Below the pieces are notes generated by a model that saw only the letters and a program-made list of their open reading frames with translations, did no database searches and was not told where the DNA came from. A program made the position numbers and the translations under genes. Below, piece by piece: positions 31,342 to 40,496 of a DNA stretch of 64,000 bases (within the stretch, counting starts at the first letter, position 1; each line of letters opens with the position of its first letter). The DNA comes from [Actinomadura] parvosata subsp. kistnae (lineage in GTDB: Bacteria > Actinomycetota > Actinomycetes > Streptosporangiales > Streptosporangiaceae): positions 1 to 64,000 of the forward strand of contig NZ_OOHJ01000003.1 of NCBI RefSeq assembly GCF_900323885.1, read 5' to 3'.

Positions 31342-31928
31342 CAGCGGCTCCAGCCCATGGCGCGGGCCCAAGGCGCCGCCGCGGCGGGCACGGGGCTCTC
31401 GGCGTCGCTCAGGACGCGGTCCACGACGTCGATCAGGTCGTCGGCGACCTCGGCGGCCTGCGTGATCTCCTCGCGCAGCGTCTCCTGGGTCGGGACGAGG
31501 ATGCCCCTGGCCCCGGCGGCGCGGGCGGCCTCCATGTCGCGGCCGATGTCGCCGACGACGACGCAGTCGCGGGGGCTGACGTCGAGCACGGCAGCGGCTC
31601 TGATGACCAGGCCGGGCGCGGGTTTGCGGCAGGTGCAGCCGTCGGCGTCGTCGTGCACGCAGATCGCCCACGCGTCGAACGGGCCGAGCAGCTCCTCCAC
31701 CTTGGCGTTCACCTGGTCCATCTCGTCGGGCGTCAGCAGGCCCTTGGCGACGCCCGACTGGTTGGTGACCACGGCCACCGGGACGTCGGCGTGCCTGAGC
31801 CTGTGCAGGGCCTCGATCGCGCCCGGCATGGGCTCGACGAGGTCCGGATCGCCGTTGTACGGCACGTCCCTGATCAAGGTCCCGTCCCGGTCGAAGAGCA
31901 CGGCGCCGGGACGTCGCTTTTCGAACAC
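31338..31928 (-). CDS. gmhB: D-glycero-D-manno-heptose bisphosphate phosphatase (GmhB-like HAD-IIIA)
   Basis: The 196-residue phosphatase has HAD motif I LFDRDGTLIRD, motif II VTNQSGVAKG and motif III/IV RKPAPG...VVGDIGRDMEAARAAG. The zinc loop CVHDDADGCTCRKP (Cys-x-His...Cys-x-Cys) is diagnostic of the GmhB/HisB-N group. With gmhA and hldE on the other strand it completes the first steps of nucleotide-activated heptose synthesis. GTG 31928 follows acggaggtgaaag. The alternative, histidinol phosphatase, is unlikely in this context. Confidence 0.87.
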   Translation of the reverse strand: MFEKRRPGAVLFDRDGTLIRDVPYNGDPDLVEPMPGAIEALHRLRHADVPVAVVTNQSGVAKGLLTPDEMDQVNAKVEELLGPFDAWAICVHDDADGCTCRKPAPGLVIRAAAVLDVSPRDCVVVGDIGRDMEAARAAGARGILVPTQETLREEITQAAEVADDLIDVVDRVLSDAESPVPAAAAPWARAMGWSRW

Positions 31929-32042
31929 CTTTCACCTCCGTCGCGTGTCCGGCAGCTACCCGGCGCCTGCCCTGGCAAACAACTACTTAAAGTGACCAAG
32001 TGCAGGAGCTTCCGCCTGTTTTCGCATCTCCCGACGTCGCTC

Positions 32043-32084
32043 GATGTTTGAGAACCGCTTCTCTCGGTAGCGGTTCTCGACATC
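32043..32084. promoter_or_regulatory. Long palindrome in the carbamoyltransferase leader
   Basis: Perfect 10-bp arms gagaaccgct (32050-32059) and agcggttctc (32069-32078) enclose a 9-base loop, and outer arms gatgt (32043-32047) and acatc (32080-32084) extend the symmetry. It ends 16 bp before the ATG and just before the ribosome site gggggagga. It may be an operator or an RNA hairpin in the leader of the glycan operon. Confidence 0.6.
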
Positions 32085-32100
32085 CTTAGGGGGAGGAAGC

Positions 32101-33732
32101 ATGAAGTTTCTCGGCATCAACGCGATCTTCCACGACCCGGCCGCCGCCCTGGTGGTCGACGGGAGGATCGTCGCCGCGGCTGAGGAGGAGCGCTTCAGCC
32201 GCCGCAAGCACGGCAAGAGGCCGCTGGCGTTCTCGGCGTGGGAGCTGCCGGAGCTGGCCGCCGCGTGGTGCCTGCGCGAGGCGGGCCTGTCCCCTGAGGA
32301 CATCGACGCGGTGGCCTACTCCTACGATCCGTCGCTGGTCGTGCAGAAGCCGGAGGGCGACTGGGAGGACCTGCGCACCAAGTACGCGGTGCGCGCCCCG
32401 GCCTTCCTCGCCACGGCGCTGCCCGGCCTGGACCCCGGCCAGGTGAGCTACGTGCCGCACCACGTGGCGCACGCCGCCTCGGCGGGCCTGGCGGCGCCGT
32501 GGCGCGACTGCGCGGTGCTGGTGGCCGACGGGCGCGGCGAGAACGTCTCGCACCTGGCGGGCCGCTATCGCGGCGGCGAGCTGGAGGTGCTGGCGGCGCA
32601 GAAGCTGCCGCACTCCCTGGGCCTCATGTACGAGGACGTCACCGAGCATCTGGGTTTCCTGCGCTCCAGCGACGAGTACAAGGTGATGGCGATGGCCTCC
32701 TACGGCCGGCCCCGCCACCTGGAGGCGCTGCGCGAGGTGATCTACACGACCGGCGACGGCGGCTTCCGCGTCGAGCCGGTCGACTGGAGCGTGTACGCCA
32801 AGGCGCTGAAGAAGGGCGCCCCGTGGACCTCCGACCACGCCGATCTGGCCGCCAGCGTGCAGGCGAGGCTGGAGGAGGTGCTGCTGGAGCTGGTGCGCTG
32901 GCTGCACGAGCGCACCGGTGAGCGGCGGCTGGCGCTGGCCGGCGGGGTCGCGCTGAACTGCGTGGCCAACACGCGGCTGCTGGACGAGGGCCCGTTCGAC
33001 GAGATCTGGGTCCAGCCGGCGGCGGGCGACTCGGGCACCGCGCTGGGCGGGGCGCTGCACCTGGCGCAGTCGTACGGCGAGCCGGCCGGCCCCATGCCGG
33101 ACGCGGCGCTCGGGCGCGGCTTCACCGACGAGGAGCTCGGGGCGTGGCTGGACGTCGCCCGCGTCCCGCACACCCGCCCGGCCGACCTGGCCGCCGCGGT
33201 GGCCGCGGAGCTGGCGGCCGACCGGATCGTGGCCTGGTTCCAGGGGCGGGCCGAGTACGGGCCGCGCGCGCTGGGGCAGCGCTCGCTGCTGGCCCATCCG
33301 GGGCACGCCCGCAACACCGAGCGGCTGAACGACGTCAAGGGGCGCGAGCAGTTCCGGCCGATCGCGCCGATGGTGCTGGAGTCGCGGGCCCGCGAGATCT
33401 TCGGGCGGGGCCCGGTGCCGTCGCCGTACATGCTGTTCGTCCACGACGTGCACCCGGACTGGGCGGCGCGGATCCCGGCGGTCGTGCACGTGGACGGGAC
33501 GGCGCGGATCCAGACGATCTCGCCGCGCGAGCAGCCGCTGATGGCGCGGGTGCTGAGCGAGTTCGAGGCACGCACGGGGCTGCCGGTGGTGGTCAACACG
33601 AGCCTGAACACGGCCGGGCGCCCCATGGTGGACGACCCGCGTGACGCGCTGGAGTGCTTCGGGTCCTCGCCGGTGGACGTGCTGGTCCTCGGTCCGTACG
33701 TGGTGCGGCGAGGGGAGGTGTTCGCCTCGTGA
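32101..33732 (+). CDS. O-carbamoyltransferase, NodU/CmcH/TobZ family
   Basis: The 543-residue enzyme is full length. The N-terminal Kae1-like domain (FLGINAIFHDPAAALVVDG, EEERFSRRKHGK, VPHHVAHAASAGL with the metal-binding His residues, VADGRGENVS) forms carbamoyl-AMP from carbamoyl phosphate. The YrdC-like C-terminal part (GRAEYGPRALGQRSLLA, NDVKGREQFRPIAPMV, VNTSLNTAGRPMVD) transfers the carbamoyl group. Members modify sugars or antibiotic hydroxyls; here a surface sugar is the probable acceptor. The gene starts a run of overlapping genes and has strong ribosome site gggggaggaagc. Confidence 0.92.
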   Translation: MKFLGINAIFHDPAAALVVDGRIVAAAEEERFSRRKHGKRPLAFSAWELPELAAAWCLREAGLSPEDIDAVAYSYDPSLVVQKPEGDWEDLRTKYAVRAPAFLATALPGLDPGQVSYVPHHVAHAASAGLAAPWRDCAVLVADGRGENVSHLAGRYRGGELEVLAAQKLPHSLGLMYEDVTEHLGFLRSSDEYKVMAMASYGRPRHLEALREVIYTTGDGGFRVEPVDWSVYAKALKKGAPWTSDHADLAASVQARLEEVLLELVRWLHERTGERRLALAGGVALNCVANTRLLDEGPFDEIWVQPAAGDSGTALGGALHLAQSYGEPAGPMPDAALGRGFTDEELGAWLDVARVPHTRPADLAAAVAAELAADRIVAWFQGRAEYGPRALGQRSLLAHPGHARNTERLNDVKGREQFRPIAPMVLESRAREIFGRGPVPSPYMLFVHDVHPDWAARIPAVVHVDGTARIQTISPREQPLMARVLSEFEARTGLPVVVNTSLNTAGRPMVDDPRDALECFGSSPVDVLVLGPYVVRRGEVFAS

Positions 33733-34679
33733 TCACCGTGGTGATCCCCACCATCGGGCGGCCCACCCTGTGCGACACGCTGGCGGCCGTGGGGCCGGGC
33801 GTGCCGGTGGTCGTGGTGGACGACCGAGCCGATCCGACCCCGGCACTGGAGCCTTTGCCCGCCAACGTCCGGGTCGTCCGGTCGGGCGGGCGGGGCCCCG
33901 CCGCCGCGCGGAACGCCGGATGGCGGGCCGCGGACACGCCGTGGGTGGTGTTCCTCGACGACGACGTGATCCCCGCGCCGGGGTGGGCCGAGGCGGTCTG
34001 GAAGGACCTGGTGGACCTGCCCGACGACGTGGCCGGCAGCCAGGGGCGCATCGTGGTGCCGCTGCCGCCCGGCCGCAGGCCCACCGACGGCGAGCGGCAC
34101 ACGGCCGGGCTGTCGGGGGCGCTGTGGGTGACGGCCGACATGGCCTACCGGCGGGCGGCGCTGGAGGGCGCCGGCGGGTTCGACGAGCGGTTCCCCCGGG
34201 CGTACCGGGAGGACGCCGATCTGGCGCTGCGGGTGATGGAGGCCGGGCACCGGCTGGTCATGGGCGAGCGGGTGACCGAGCATCCGGTGCGGGACGACGG
34301 GTTCTGGGCGAGCGTGCGGTTCCAGCGGGGGAACGCGGACGACGCGCTCATGCGGCGCCTGCACGGGCCGTCCTGGCGTTCCAGGATCGGCGGCGGGCCG
34401 GGGCGGCTGCGCCTGCACGCGGCCACGACCGCCGCGGGCCTGTCGGCCCTGCTCCTGGGAGCGGCGGCGGGACGGCTTAAGGCGGGGCGGGGGCCGGCCG
34501 TGGCGGCGTGGGGTGCCGCGGCGGTGTGGGCGGCGCTGACCGCCGAGTTCGCCTGGCGGCGGATCGCGCCGGGCCCGCGCAGCCCGGAGGAGGTGCTGCG
34601 GATGGCCGTCACCAGCGTGCTGATCCCGCCGGTCGCATGCGTGCACCGGCTTCGGGGGGAATGGAGGGTCCGGCGATGA
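33729..34679 (+). CDS. Family 2 glycosyltransferase with C-terminal membrane segments
   Basis: The 316-residue protein has the GT-A N-terminus (ITVVIPTIGRPTL), nucleotide-binding strand VVVVDDRAD, and the DxD-like metal motif VVFLDDDVIPAPGWAEA. The acceptor-side motif is GGFDERFPRAYREDADLALRV. Two hydrophobic stretches at residues ~235-290 suggest membrane association. GTG 33729 overlaps the carbamoyltransferase stop by 4 bp. It probably extends the glycan at the inner face of the membrane. Confidence 0.87.
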   Translation: MITVVIPTIGRPTLCDTLAAVGPGVPVVVVDDRADPTPALEPLPANVRVVRSGGRGPAAARNAGWRAADTPWVVFLDDDVIPAPGWAEAVWKDLVDLPDDVAGSQGRIVVPLPPGRRPTDGERHTAGLSGALWVTADMAYRRAALEGAGGFDERFPRAYREDADLALRVMEAGHRLVMGERVTEHPVRDDGFWASVRFQRGNADDALMRRLHGPSWRSRIGGGPGRLRLHAATTAAGLSALLLGAAAGRLKAGRGPAVAAWGAAAVWAALTAEFAWRRIAPGPRSPEEVLRMAVTSVLIPPVACVHRLRGEWRVRR

Positions 34680-35875
34680 GCAGGAGTGCGCAGGAACGTT
34701 CCAGCAAGGGCCGTGCCACGAGGGACAGGACCGCTGAAGACAGGACCGCTCAAGACAGGACCGCTCAAGACAGGACCGCTCAAGACAGGACCGCTCAAGA
34801 CAAGGCCACCCCGGACAGGGCCGCCAGGAGCGAGAGTGTGCGGGACCGGGGGCGCGTGCTCGTGGCGCGCCTCGACGACGCCGGTGACGTGCTGCTGGCC
34901 GGGCCGGCCGTGCGGGCCGTCCGGGCGGGGGCCCGCGAGGTGGTCTTCCTGGCCGGCCCGAACGGCAGGGCGGCGGCCGAGCTGCTGCCCGGCGTGGACC
35001 GCGTGATCGTGTGGCGGGCCCCGTGGATCGACCACACGCCGCCGCCCGTGACGGCGGAGGGTGTGCGGGAGCTGGTCGCGCAGGCCGGCGGGATCGACGA
35101 GGCGGTGCTGCTGACGTCGTTCCACCAGTCGGCGCTGCCGCTGGCGTTGCTGCTGAGGCTGGCCGGGGTGAAGCGGATCACCGCGATCAGCAACGACTAC
35201 CCGGGTTCGTTGCTCGACGTGCGGCACGTGGTGGACGAGAGCGTGGACGTGCCGGAGGCGGAGCGCATGCTGGCGGTCGCGCGGGCGGCCGGGTTCGAGC
35301 TGCCGGAGGGCGATGACGGGAAACTCGCTGTTCAGCGCCCGTTGCCGGATATAGCGAAATTTACGGGGCAATGGGTAGGCGTCGGCGGCGTAGCCGACAA
35401 AGGCGCGTATGTCGTGGTGCACCCAGGGACCTCGGCCCCCGCCCGTACCTGGCCTGCGGAAAGGCACCGGCAGGCGGTGCGGGAGCTGGTCGAGGACGGG
35501 CACCAGGTCGTCGTGACCGGCACGGAACGTGACCTCACCGCCTACGTGGCCAGCGACGTCGCGGTCGATCTGGGCGGCGTGACCACATTCGCAGAACTGG
35601 CTGCCGTGATCGAGCGTGCCGGCGTGCTCGTGGCGGGCAACACCGGCCCCGCGCACCTGGCCGCGGCGGTCGGAACACCGGTCGTGAGCCTGTTCGCCCC
35701 CGTGGTCCCTGCGGTGCGGTGGGCCCCGTACGGCGTGCCGGTGGTGCTGCTGGGCGACCAGGAAGCGCCCTGCCGTGGAAGCAGGGCGCGGACCTGCCCG
35801 GTGGCCGGGCACCCGTGCCTGTCCCAAGTGACGAGTGAGCAGGTGGTCAAGGCAGTGAGGGAGCTGACGCAGTGA
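34676..35875 (+). CDS. Family 9 glycosyltransferase (heptosyltransferase-like) with repeat N-terminus
   Basis: The 399-residue protein carries a GT9 GT-B domain from ~residue 60 (RVLVARLDDAGDVLLAGPAVRAVR). The ADP-heptosyltransferase motifs VVVHPGTSAPARTWPAERHRQ and VLVAGNTGPAHLAAAVGTPVVSLFAP are present. Before it lie ~55 polar residues including five 15-bp-encoded repeats (DRTAQ/DRTAE). ATG 34676 overlaps the previous stop. A late segment, CRGSRARTCPVAGHPCL, has three cysteines, as in some GT9 members. Given the ADP-heptose enzymes nearby, the donor is inferred to be ADP-heptose. Confidence 0.87.
   Translation: MSRSAQERSSKGRATRDRTAEDRTAQDRTAQDRTAQDRTAQDKATPDRAARSESVRDRGRVLVARLDDAGDVLLAGPAVRAVRAGAREVVFLAGPNGRAAAELLPGVDRVIVWRAPWIDHTPPPVTAEGVRELVAQAGGIDEAVLLTSFHQSALPLALLLRLAGVKRITAISNDYPGSLLDVRHVVDESVDVPEAERMLAVARAAGFELPEGDDGKLAVQRPLPDIAKFTGQWVGVGGVADKGAYVVVHPGTSAPARTWPAERHRQAVRELVEDGHQVVVTGTERDLTAYVASDVAVDLGGVTTFAELAAVIERAGVLVAGNTGPAHLAAAVGTPVVSLFAPVVPAVRWAPYGVPVVLLGDQEAPCRGSRARTCPVAGHPCLSQVTSEQVVKAVRELTQ
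34724..34798 (+). repeat. 15-bp in-frame tandem repeat, five copies
   Basis: gacaggaccgctgaa at 34724 is followed by four identical gacaggaccgctcaa units (34739-34798). They encode DRTAE/DRTAQ repeats in the disordered N-terminus of the GT9 protein. Confidence 0.95.
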
Positions 35876-37065
35876 AGGTCGATCTCATCTCGGAGCACGC
35901 GGACCCGCTGGCGGCGGTCGGCGGCGTCGACTCCGGCGGCCAGAACGTTCACGTCGCCGCGCTGGCCATGGCCCTGGCCGAGCGCGGGCACAGCGTCGTC
36001 GTCCACACCCGTCGCTCCTCCGAGTCGCAACCGGACTCGGTGAGCCTCGCGCCGGGCGTCACGGTCGAGTACGTCCCCGCCGGGCCCGCGGCTCCCGTTC
36101 CGAAGGACGAGCTGCCGCCGTTCATGCCGGAGTTCACCGAGTGGCTGGCCGCGCGCTGGTCCGCCGACCCGCCGGACGTCGCGCACGCGCACTTCTGGAT
36201 GAGCGGGCAGGCGGCGCTGCGGGCCGCGGCGTCCCTGGGGGTGCCCGTGGTGCAGACGTTCCACGCGCTGGGCACCGTCAAGCGGCGCTGGCAGGGCGCG
36301 GCCGACACCAGCCCCGCGCACCGCATCGAGACCGAGCGCGAGATCGGCCTGCGGGCCGACATGGTGCTGGCGACGTGCAGCGACGAGGTGAACGAGCTGT
36401 GCGCGATGGGCATCCCCGAGCACCGCATCGGGGTCGTGCCGTGCGGGGTGGACCTGTCGAGGTTCTGCCCGGAGGGGCCGGTGGCGCCGCGTACGGACGG
36501 GCCGCTCGTGCTCAGCATCGGCCGGATGGTGCCGCGCAAGGGCGTGGACACCGTGATCGCGGCGCTGCGCCAGCTCCCGGACGTCAACCTGGTGATCGCC
36601 GGCGGCACCCCGGACGACGAGGAGGCGGTCCGGCTGCGCGAGCTGGCCGAGGGGTACGGGATCGGCGACCGCGTGCACGTCATCGGCTCGGTGCCGCGCC
36701 GGCACGTGCCGGCCCTGATGCGCTCGGCCGACGTCGTGGTGACGGTGCCCTGGTACGAGCCGTTCGGCATGGTGCCCGTGGAGGCCATGGCGTGCGGCGT
36801 GCCGGTCGTCGCCTCGGCGGTCGGCGGCCACCTCGACTCGGTCGCGGGCTGCGGCGTGCTCGTGCCGCCGCGCCGCCCGCGCGCCCTGGCCAGGGCGCTC
36901 AAGGACGTGCTCGGCGACGACGAGCGGCGGGCCGCACTCGGCGCCGCCGGCGCGGCCCGGGCCAGGGAGCGGTACGGCTGGCCGCGCGTGGCCGAGCTGA
37001 CCGAGGCCGTGTACACGCAGGTCATCGACGGAAAGGTCTGCCGGCTGGCGGCCCTGGGGGGTTGA
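35872..37065 (+). CDS. Family 4 glycosyltransferase
   Basis: The 397-residue GT-B enzyme opens KVDLISEHADPLAAVGGVDSGGQNVHVAALAMALAERGH, the glycogen-synthase-like Gly-rich acceptor loop of the sucrose-synthase/MshA-type branch. It shows IGRMVPRKGVDTVIAAL (phosphate-binding Lys) and the donor motif EPFGMVPVEAMACGVPVVAS (Glu-x7-Glu). GTG 35872 overlaps the preceding stop as GTGA. It likely adds a hexose or heptose to the locus product. Confidence 0.9.
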   Translation: MKVDLISEHADPLAAVGGVDSGGQNVHVAALAMALAERGHSVVVHTRRSSESQPDSVSLAPGVTVEYVPAGPAAPVPKDELPPFMPEFTEWLAARWSADPPDVAHAHFWMSGQAALRAAASLGVPVVQTFHALGTVKRRWQGAADTSPAHRIETEREIGLRADMVLATCSDEVNELCAMGIPEHRIGVVPCGVDLSRFCPEGPVAPRTDGPLVLSIGRMVPRKGVDTVIAALRQLPDVNLVIAGGTPDDEEAVRLRELAEGYGIGDRVHVIGSVPRRHVPALMRSADVVVTVPWYEPFGMVPVEAMACGVPVVASAVGGHLDSVAGCGVLVPPRRPRALARALKDVLGDDERRAALGAAGAARARERYGWPRVAELTEAVYTQVIDGKVCRLAALGG

Positions 37066-37067
37066 TC

Positions 37068-37613
37068 ATGGATGCCCATCTGGAGAAGCTCTGGAACACC
37101 CTGGAGAAGGTCGATGACCACGCGGTCACCGTCCGGGGCTGGGGAGGCCGGCTGGCCGCCGTGCTGGCCGCCGGGGGCAGGCTGCTGGCCTGCGGCAACG
37201 GCGGCTCCGCGGCGGAGGCGCAGCATCTGACGGCCGAGCTGGTGGGCCGGTTCAGGGACGACCGGCAGCCGTACGCGGCGATCCCGCTGCACGCCGACAG
37301 CTCGTCGCTGACGGCGATCGCCAACGACTTCGGCGCCGAGCAGGTCTACGCCCGCCAGGTGCGCGCGCACGGCCGTACCGGGGACGTGCTGCTGTGCCTG
37401 TCCACCAGCGGCGGCAGCCCGAACGTGCTGGCCGCCGCCAGGGCGGCGCAGGAGGCCGGGCTCGCGGCCTGGGCCATGACGGGCCCGGCCCCGAACCCGC
37501 TCGCCGACCTGTGCGACGAGGCCGTCACCATCCCGGGCGAGACCGCCACCGTGCAAGAGGTGCACCTGGCGCTCATCCACCTGCTGTGCGACGCCGTAGA
37601 GGAGGCGCTGTGA
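37068..37613 (+). CDS. gmhA: Sedoheptulose-7-phosphate isomerase (phosphoheptose isomerase)
   Basis: The 181-residue SIS-domain protein has ACGNGGSAAEAQHLTAELVGRF, which includes the family His and Glu, and LCLSTSGGSPNVLAAARAAQ, the phosphate-binding Ser/Thr loop. VHLALIHLLCDAVEEAL closes the fold. GmhA turns sedoheptulose 7-phosphate into D-glycero-D-manno-heptose 7-phosphate, the first committed step of heptose activation. It sits 2 bp after the GT4 stop and overlaps hldE by 4 bp. Confidence 0.92.
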   Translation: MDAHLEKLWNTLEKVDDHAVTVRGWGGRLAAVLAAGGRLLACGNGGSAAEAQHLTAELVGRFRDDRQPYAAIPLHADSSSLTAIANDFGAEQVYARQVRAHGRTGDVLLCLSTSGGSPNVLAAARAAQEAGLAAWAMTGPAPNPLADLCDEAVTIPGETATVQEVHLALIHLLCDAVEEAL

Positions 37614-38947
37614 CGGACGGACCGCTGGTCGTCATCGGGGACACGCTGCTCGACGTGGACGTCGAGGGCGAGGCCGACCGGCTCTGCCCGGACGCGCCCG
37701 TGCCGGTGGTGGACGTCGCCACCGAGCAGGCCCGTCCCGGCGGGGCCGGGCTGGCGGCGCTGCTGGCCGCCCGCGACGGCGCCGACGTCGTGCTGATCAC
37801 CGCCGTGGGCGACGACCCCGACGGGCACCGCCTGTGCGGGCTGCTGTCGGAGGAGCTCGACCTGGTACGGCTGCCGCTGCGTGGCGGCACCGTCCGCAAG
37901 ACCAGGGTCAGGGCGCGCGGCCAGACGCTGGTCAGGCTCGACAGCGGCGACGGCACGGCCACGTACTCCCCCACCACGGAAGCGGTCGAGGCGATCAGGC
38001 GGGCCGGCGCGGTGCTGGTCTCCGACTACGGCAGGGGCGTGGCCAGGATGGCCCGCGAGCTGCTGCGCGATCTCGACGTGCCGGTGGTGTGGGACCCGCA
38101 TCCGCGGGGCGAGCAGCCGATGCCCGGCTGCGCGCTGCTGACGCCCAGCGAGGCGGAGGCGCGGATGCTCTGCCCGTCCGGCTACCACGGCCCCGACCAG
38201 GCGGCCCGCCGCCTGGTGCGGACGCTGCGGGCCGGGGCGGTGGCCGTCACGACCGGCGCGCGCGGGGCCGCGCTCGCCGTGGCGGGCGGCCCGCTGACCA
38301 CGGTGCCGCCGCCGGTGCGGGCGGGCGGCCAGGACGCGTGCGGCGCGGGCGACCGGCTCGCCGGCGCCGCGGCGCTGGCGCTGCGCGACGGCGCCGGCGC
38401 CGAGGAGGCGGTCACGATCGGCGTGGGCGAGGCGTCCCGCTTCGTCGAGCGCGGCGGGGCCGCCTCCGTGAGGGTGCAGGAGCAGCGGCTCGGCGACCGG
38501 CCGCGCACCGCGCTGGAGGTGGCCAGGCTCACCCGCGCGAACGGCGGCCGGCTGATCGCCACCGGCGGCTGCTTCGACCTGCTGCACGCGGGCCACGTGA
38601 GCCTGCTGCGGCGGGCCAGGGCGCTCGGCGACGCGCTGGTCGTCTGCGTCAACTCCGACGACTCGGTACGCCGGCTGAAGGGCCCGTCCAGGCCCATCGT
38701 GGACGTGCGCGACCGGGTCGAGGTGCTGCGGGCGCTGGGCTGCGTGGACGCGGTGCTGGTGTTCGACGAGGACACCCCGGCCGCCGCCATCGAGCAGCTG
38801 CGCCCCGACGTGTGGGTGAAGGGCGGCGACTACGAGGGGGAAGTGCTGCCCGAATCCGAGGTCCTCGGCAGGCTCGGCGCGGAGATCGTCGTGCTGAGCA
38901 CGCTGCCGGGGCGTTCGACAACCAATCTGATCAGGGAGATCCAGTGA
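37610..38947 (+). CDS. hldE: Bifunctional heptose 7-phosphate kinase / heptose 1-phosphate adenylyltransferase
   Basis: The 445-residue fusion has an N-terminal PfkB/ribokinase domain (~1-300; PGGAGLAALLAARDGADV, VLVSDYGRG, anion hole and catalytic Asp in CGAGDRLAGAAALAL). A C-terminal cytidylyltransferase-fold domain (~310-445; ATGGCFDLLHAGHVSLLRRA with HxGH, WVKGGDY, GRSTTNLI) follows. Length and order match HldE/RfaE. It phosphorylates heptose 7-phosphate at C1 and, after GmhB action, makes ADP-heptose. GTG 37610 overlaps gmhA. The adenylyl rather than guanylyl donor is inferred from family membership. Confidence 0.93.
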   Translation: MTDGPLVVIGDTLLDVDVEGEADRLCPDAPVPVVDVATEQARPGGAGLAALLAARDGADVVLITAVGDDPDGHRLCGLLSEELDLVRLPLRGGTVRKTRVRARGQTLVRLDSGDGTATYSPTTEAVEAIRRAGAVLVSDYGRGVARMARELLRDLDVPVVWDPHPRGEQPMPGCALLTPSEAEARMLCPSGYHGPDQAARRLVRTLRAGAVAVTTGARGAALAVAGGPLTTVPPPVRAGGQDACGAGDRLAGAAALALRDGAGAEEAVTIGVGEASRFVERGGAASVRVQEQRLGDRPRTALEVARLTRANGGRLIATGGCFDLLHAGHVSLLRRARALGDALVVCVNSDDSVRRLKGPSRPIVDVRDRVEVLRALGCVDAVLVFDEDTPAAAIEQLRPDVWVKGGDYEGEVLPESEVLGRLGAEIVVLSTLPGRSTTNLIREIQ

Positions 38948-39618
38948 ATGTATTGATCACCGGGGGCGCGTCCGGGCTCGGCCTGGCCACGGCCGAGGCC
39001 GTGGAGAAGGAGGGCTGGAAGGCGCTCGTCGTGGACGTGCGCGAGCCCGACCAGCGCTTCGAGCACGTGACCGCGGATCTGGCCGACCGCGGCGAGGCCG
39101 AGCGGGCGGTGCGCGAGCTGGCCGAGCGGGCCGGCGGCCTGGACGCCGTCGTGACGGCCGCCGGCATCGACGCGTGCGGCCGGCTGGAGGACGTGCCGGC
39201 CGACGACTGGGAGCGGGTCATCCGGGTGAACCTGCTCGGCACGGCCTCGGTCGTGCGGGCGGCGCTGCCGTACCTGAAGCACACCCGCGGCAAGGTCGTC
39301 ACCTGTGCCTCGACGCTGGGGCTGCGGCCGCTCAGCGACGCGTCGGCGTACTCGGCGTCGAAGTTCGGCGTCGTCGGCTTCACCAGGGGCCTGGCGATCG
39401 AGACGCGCGGGGAGATCGGCGTGACGCTGCTGATCCCCGGCGGCATGCGCACGGGCTTCTTCGACGGACGCCCCGACCAGTACAAGCCGGGCCCCGAGGC
39501 CGGGCTGAACGATCCGGCCGACGTGGCGCAAACCATCGTCTTCGCACTGCGGCAGCCGGCCGGATGTGAGGTGAGAGAGCTCGTCGTCTGCCCGTCCACG
39601 GAGACGTCATGGCCCTAG
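38944..39618 (+). CDS. Short-chain dehydrogenase/reductase
   Basis: The 224-residue classical SDR has NVLITGGASGLGLA (NAD(P) Gly motif), VVTAAGID (NAG variant), VTCASTLGL (catalytic Ser) and YSASKFGVVGFTRGLA (Tyr-x-x-x-Lys). It is one of the translationally coupled genes of the heptose locus: GTG 38944 overlaps the HldE stop and its end overlaps the next gene by 10 bp. It may oxidise or reduce a sugar intermediate; the substrate is unknown. Confidence 0.87.
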   Translation: MNVLITGGASGLGLATAEAVEKEGWKALVVDVREPDQRFEHVTADLADRGEAERAVRELAERAGGLDAVVTAAGIDACGRLEDVPADDWERVIRVNLLGTASVVRAALPYLKHTRGKVVTCASTLGLRPLSDASAYSASKFGVVGFTRGLAIETRGEIGVTLLIPGGMRTGFFDGRPDQYKPGPEAGLNDPADVAQTIVFALRQPAGCEVRELVVCPSTETSWP

Positions 39619-40496
39619 AACTTCTCGCCCTGCGCGGGCTCGGCCTGGGCGACCTGCTCACGGCCGTGCCCGCCCTGCGGTCCCTGCGCCAGGCGTTTCC
39701 GGCGCACCGGATCACCCTGGCCGCGCCGCGCTACCTGGAGGCCCTGCTGCCGCTGATCGGCGCGGTGGACGACCAGGTGGACGTGGCCGGGCCGGGCCCC
39801 ATCCCGATGGAGGCGCTGCCGTTCGAGCGCCCCGACGTCGCGGTCAACCTGCACGGGCGGGGGCCGCAGTCCATCGAGGCGCTGCGCGCCACGGATCCGG
39901 GGCGGCTGATCAGCTTCGGCACCGGCCCGCCCTGGCAGGACGGCGTGCACGAGGTGCGGCGGTGGTGCGAGCTGCTGGAGTGGCACGGCATCCCCGCCGA
40001 TCCCAGTGACCTGACGCTCGGGATCTCCGACCGGACGGGTCCGGCGATCGTGCATCCAGGCGCCGCCTACCCCGCGCGCCGCTGGCCGCCCGAGCGGTTC
40101 GCCGAGGTGGCCGCCGCGCTGGACGACGTGGTCATCACGGGCAACGCGGAGGAGGTGCCCATCGCCTCCCGGGTCGCCGAGCTGGCGGGGCTGCCTCCGG
40201 AGCGGATGCTGGCCGGGCGCACCCGCCTGGCCGACCTGATCGATCTGGTCAGCAAGGCGAAGCTGGTGGTGTGCGGCGACACCGGCGTGGCCCATCTGGC
40301 GACGGCGTTCTGCGTGCCGTCGGTGGTGCTGTTCGGGCCGGTCTCGCCCAAGCTGTGGGGCCCGCCGCCCGGCTGGCGGCACGTGGCGTTGTGGGCCGGG
40401 CAGAACGGCGACCCGCACGGCCAGCGGCCCGACCCGGGCCTGCTGAAGATCGAGGTATCCGAAGTCGTCGACGCCGCCATGGAGGTCATCTCATGA
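39609..40496 (+). CDS. Second family 9 glycosyltransferase (heptosyltransferase-like)
   Basis: The 295-residue GT-B protein begins [29 protein letters not shown], a clear GT9 signature. It contains [23 protein letters not shown] and [26 protein letters not shown], the donor-binding C-terminal motifs. Together with the GT9 at 34676 it suggests at least two heptose residues or repeated additions. It overlaps both neighbours. Confidence 0.88.
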   Translation: MALELLALRGLGLGDLLTAVPALRSLRQAFPAHRITLAAPRYLEALLPLIGAVDDQVDVAGPGPIPMEALPFERPDVAVNLHGRGPQSIEALRATDPGRLISFGTGPPWQDGVHEVRRWCELLEWHGIPADPSDLTLGISDRTGPAIVHPGAAYPARRWPPERFAEVAAALDDVVITGNAEEVPIASRVAELAGLPPERMLAGRTRLADLIDLVSKAKLVVCGDTGVAHLATAFCVPSVVLFGPVSPKLWGPPPGWRHVALWAGQNGDPHGQRPDPGLLKIEVSEVVDAAMEVIS

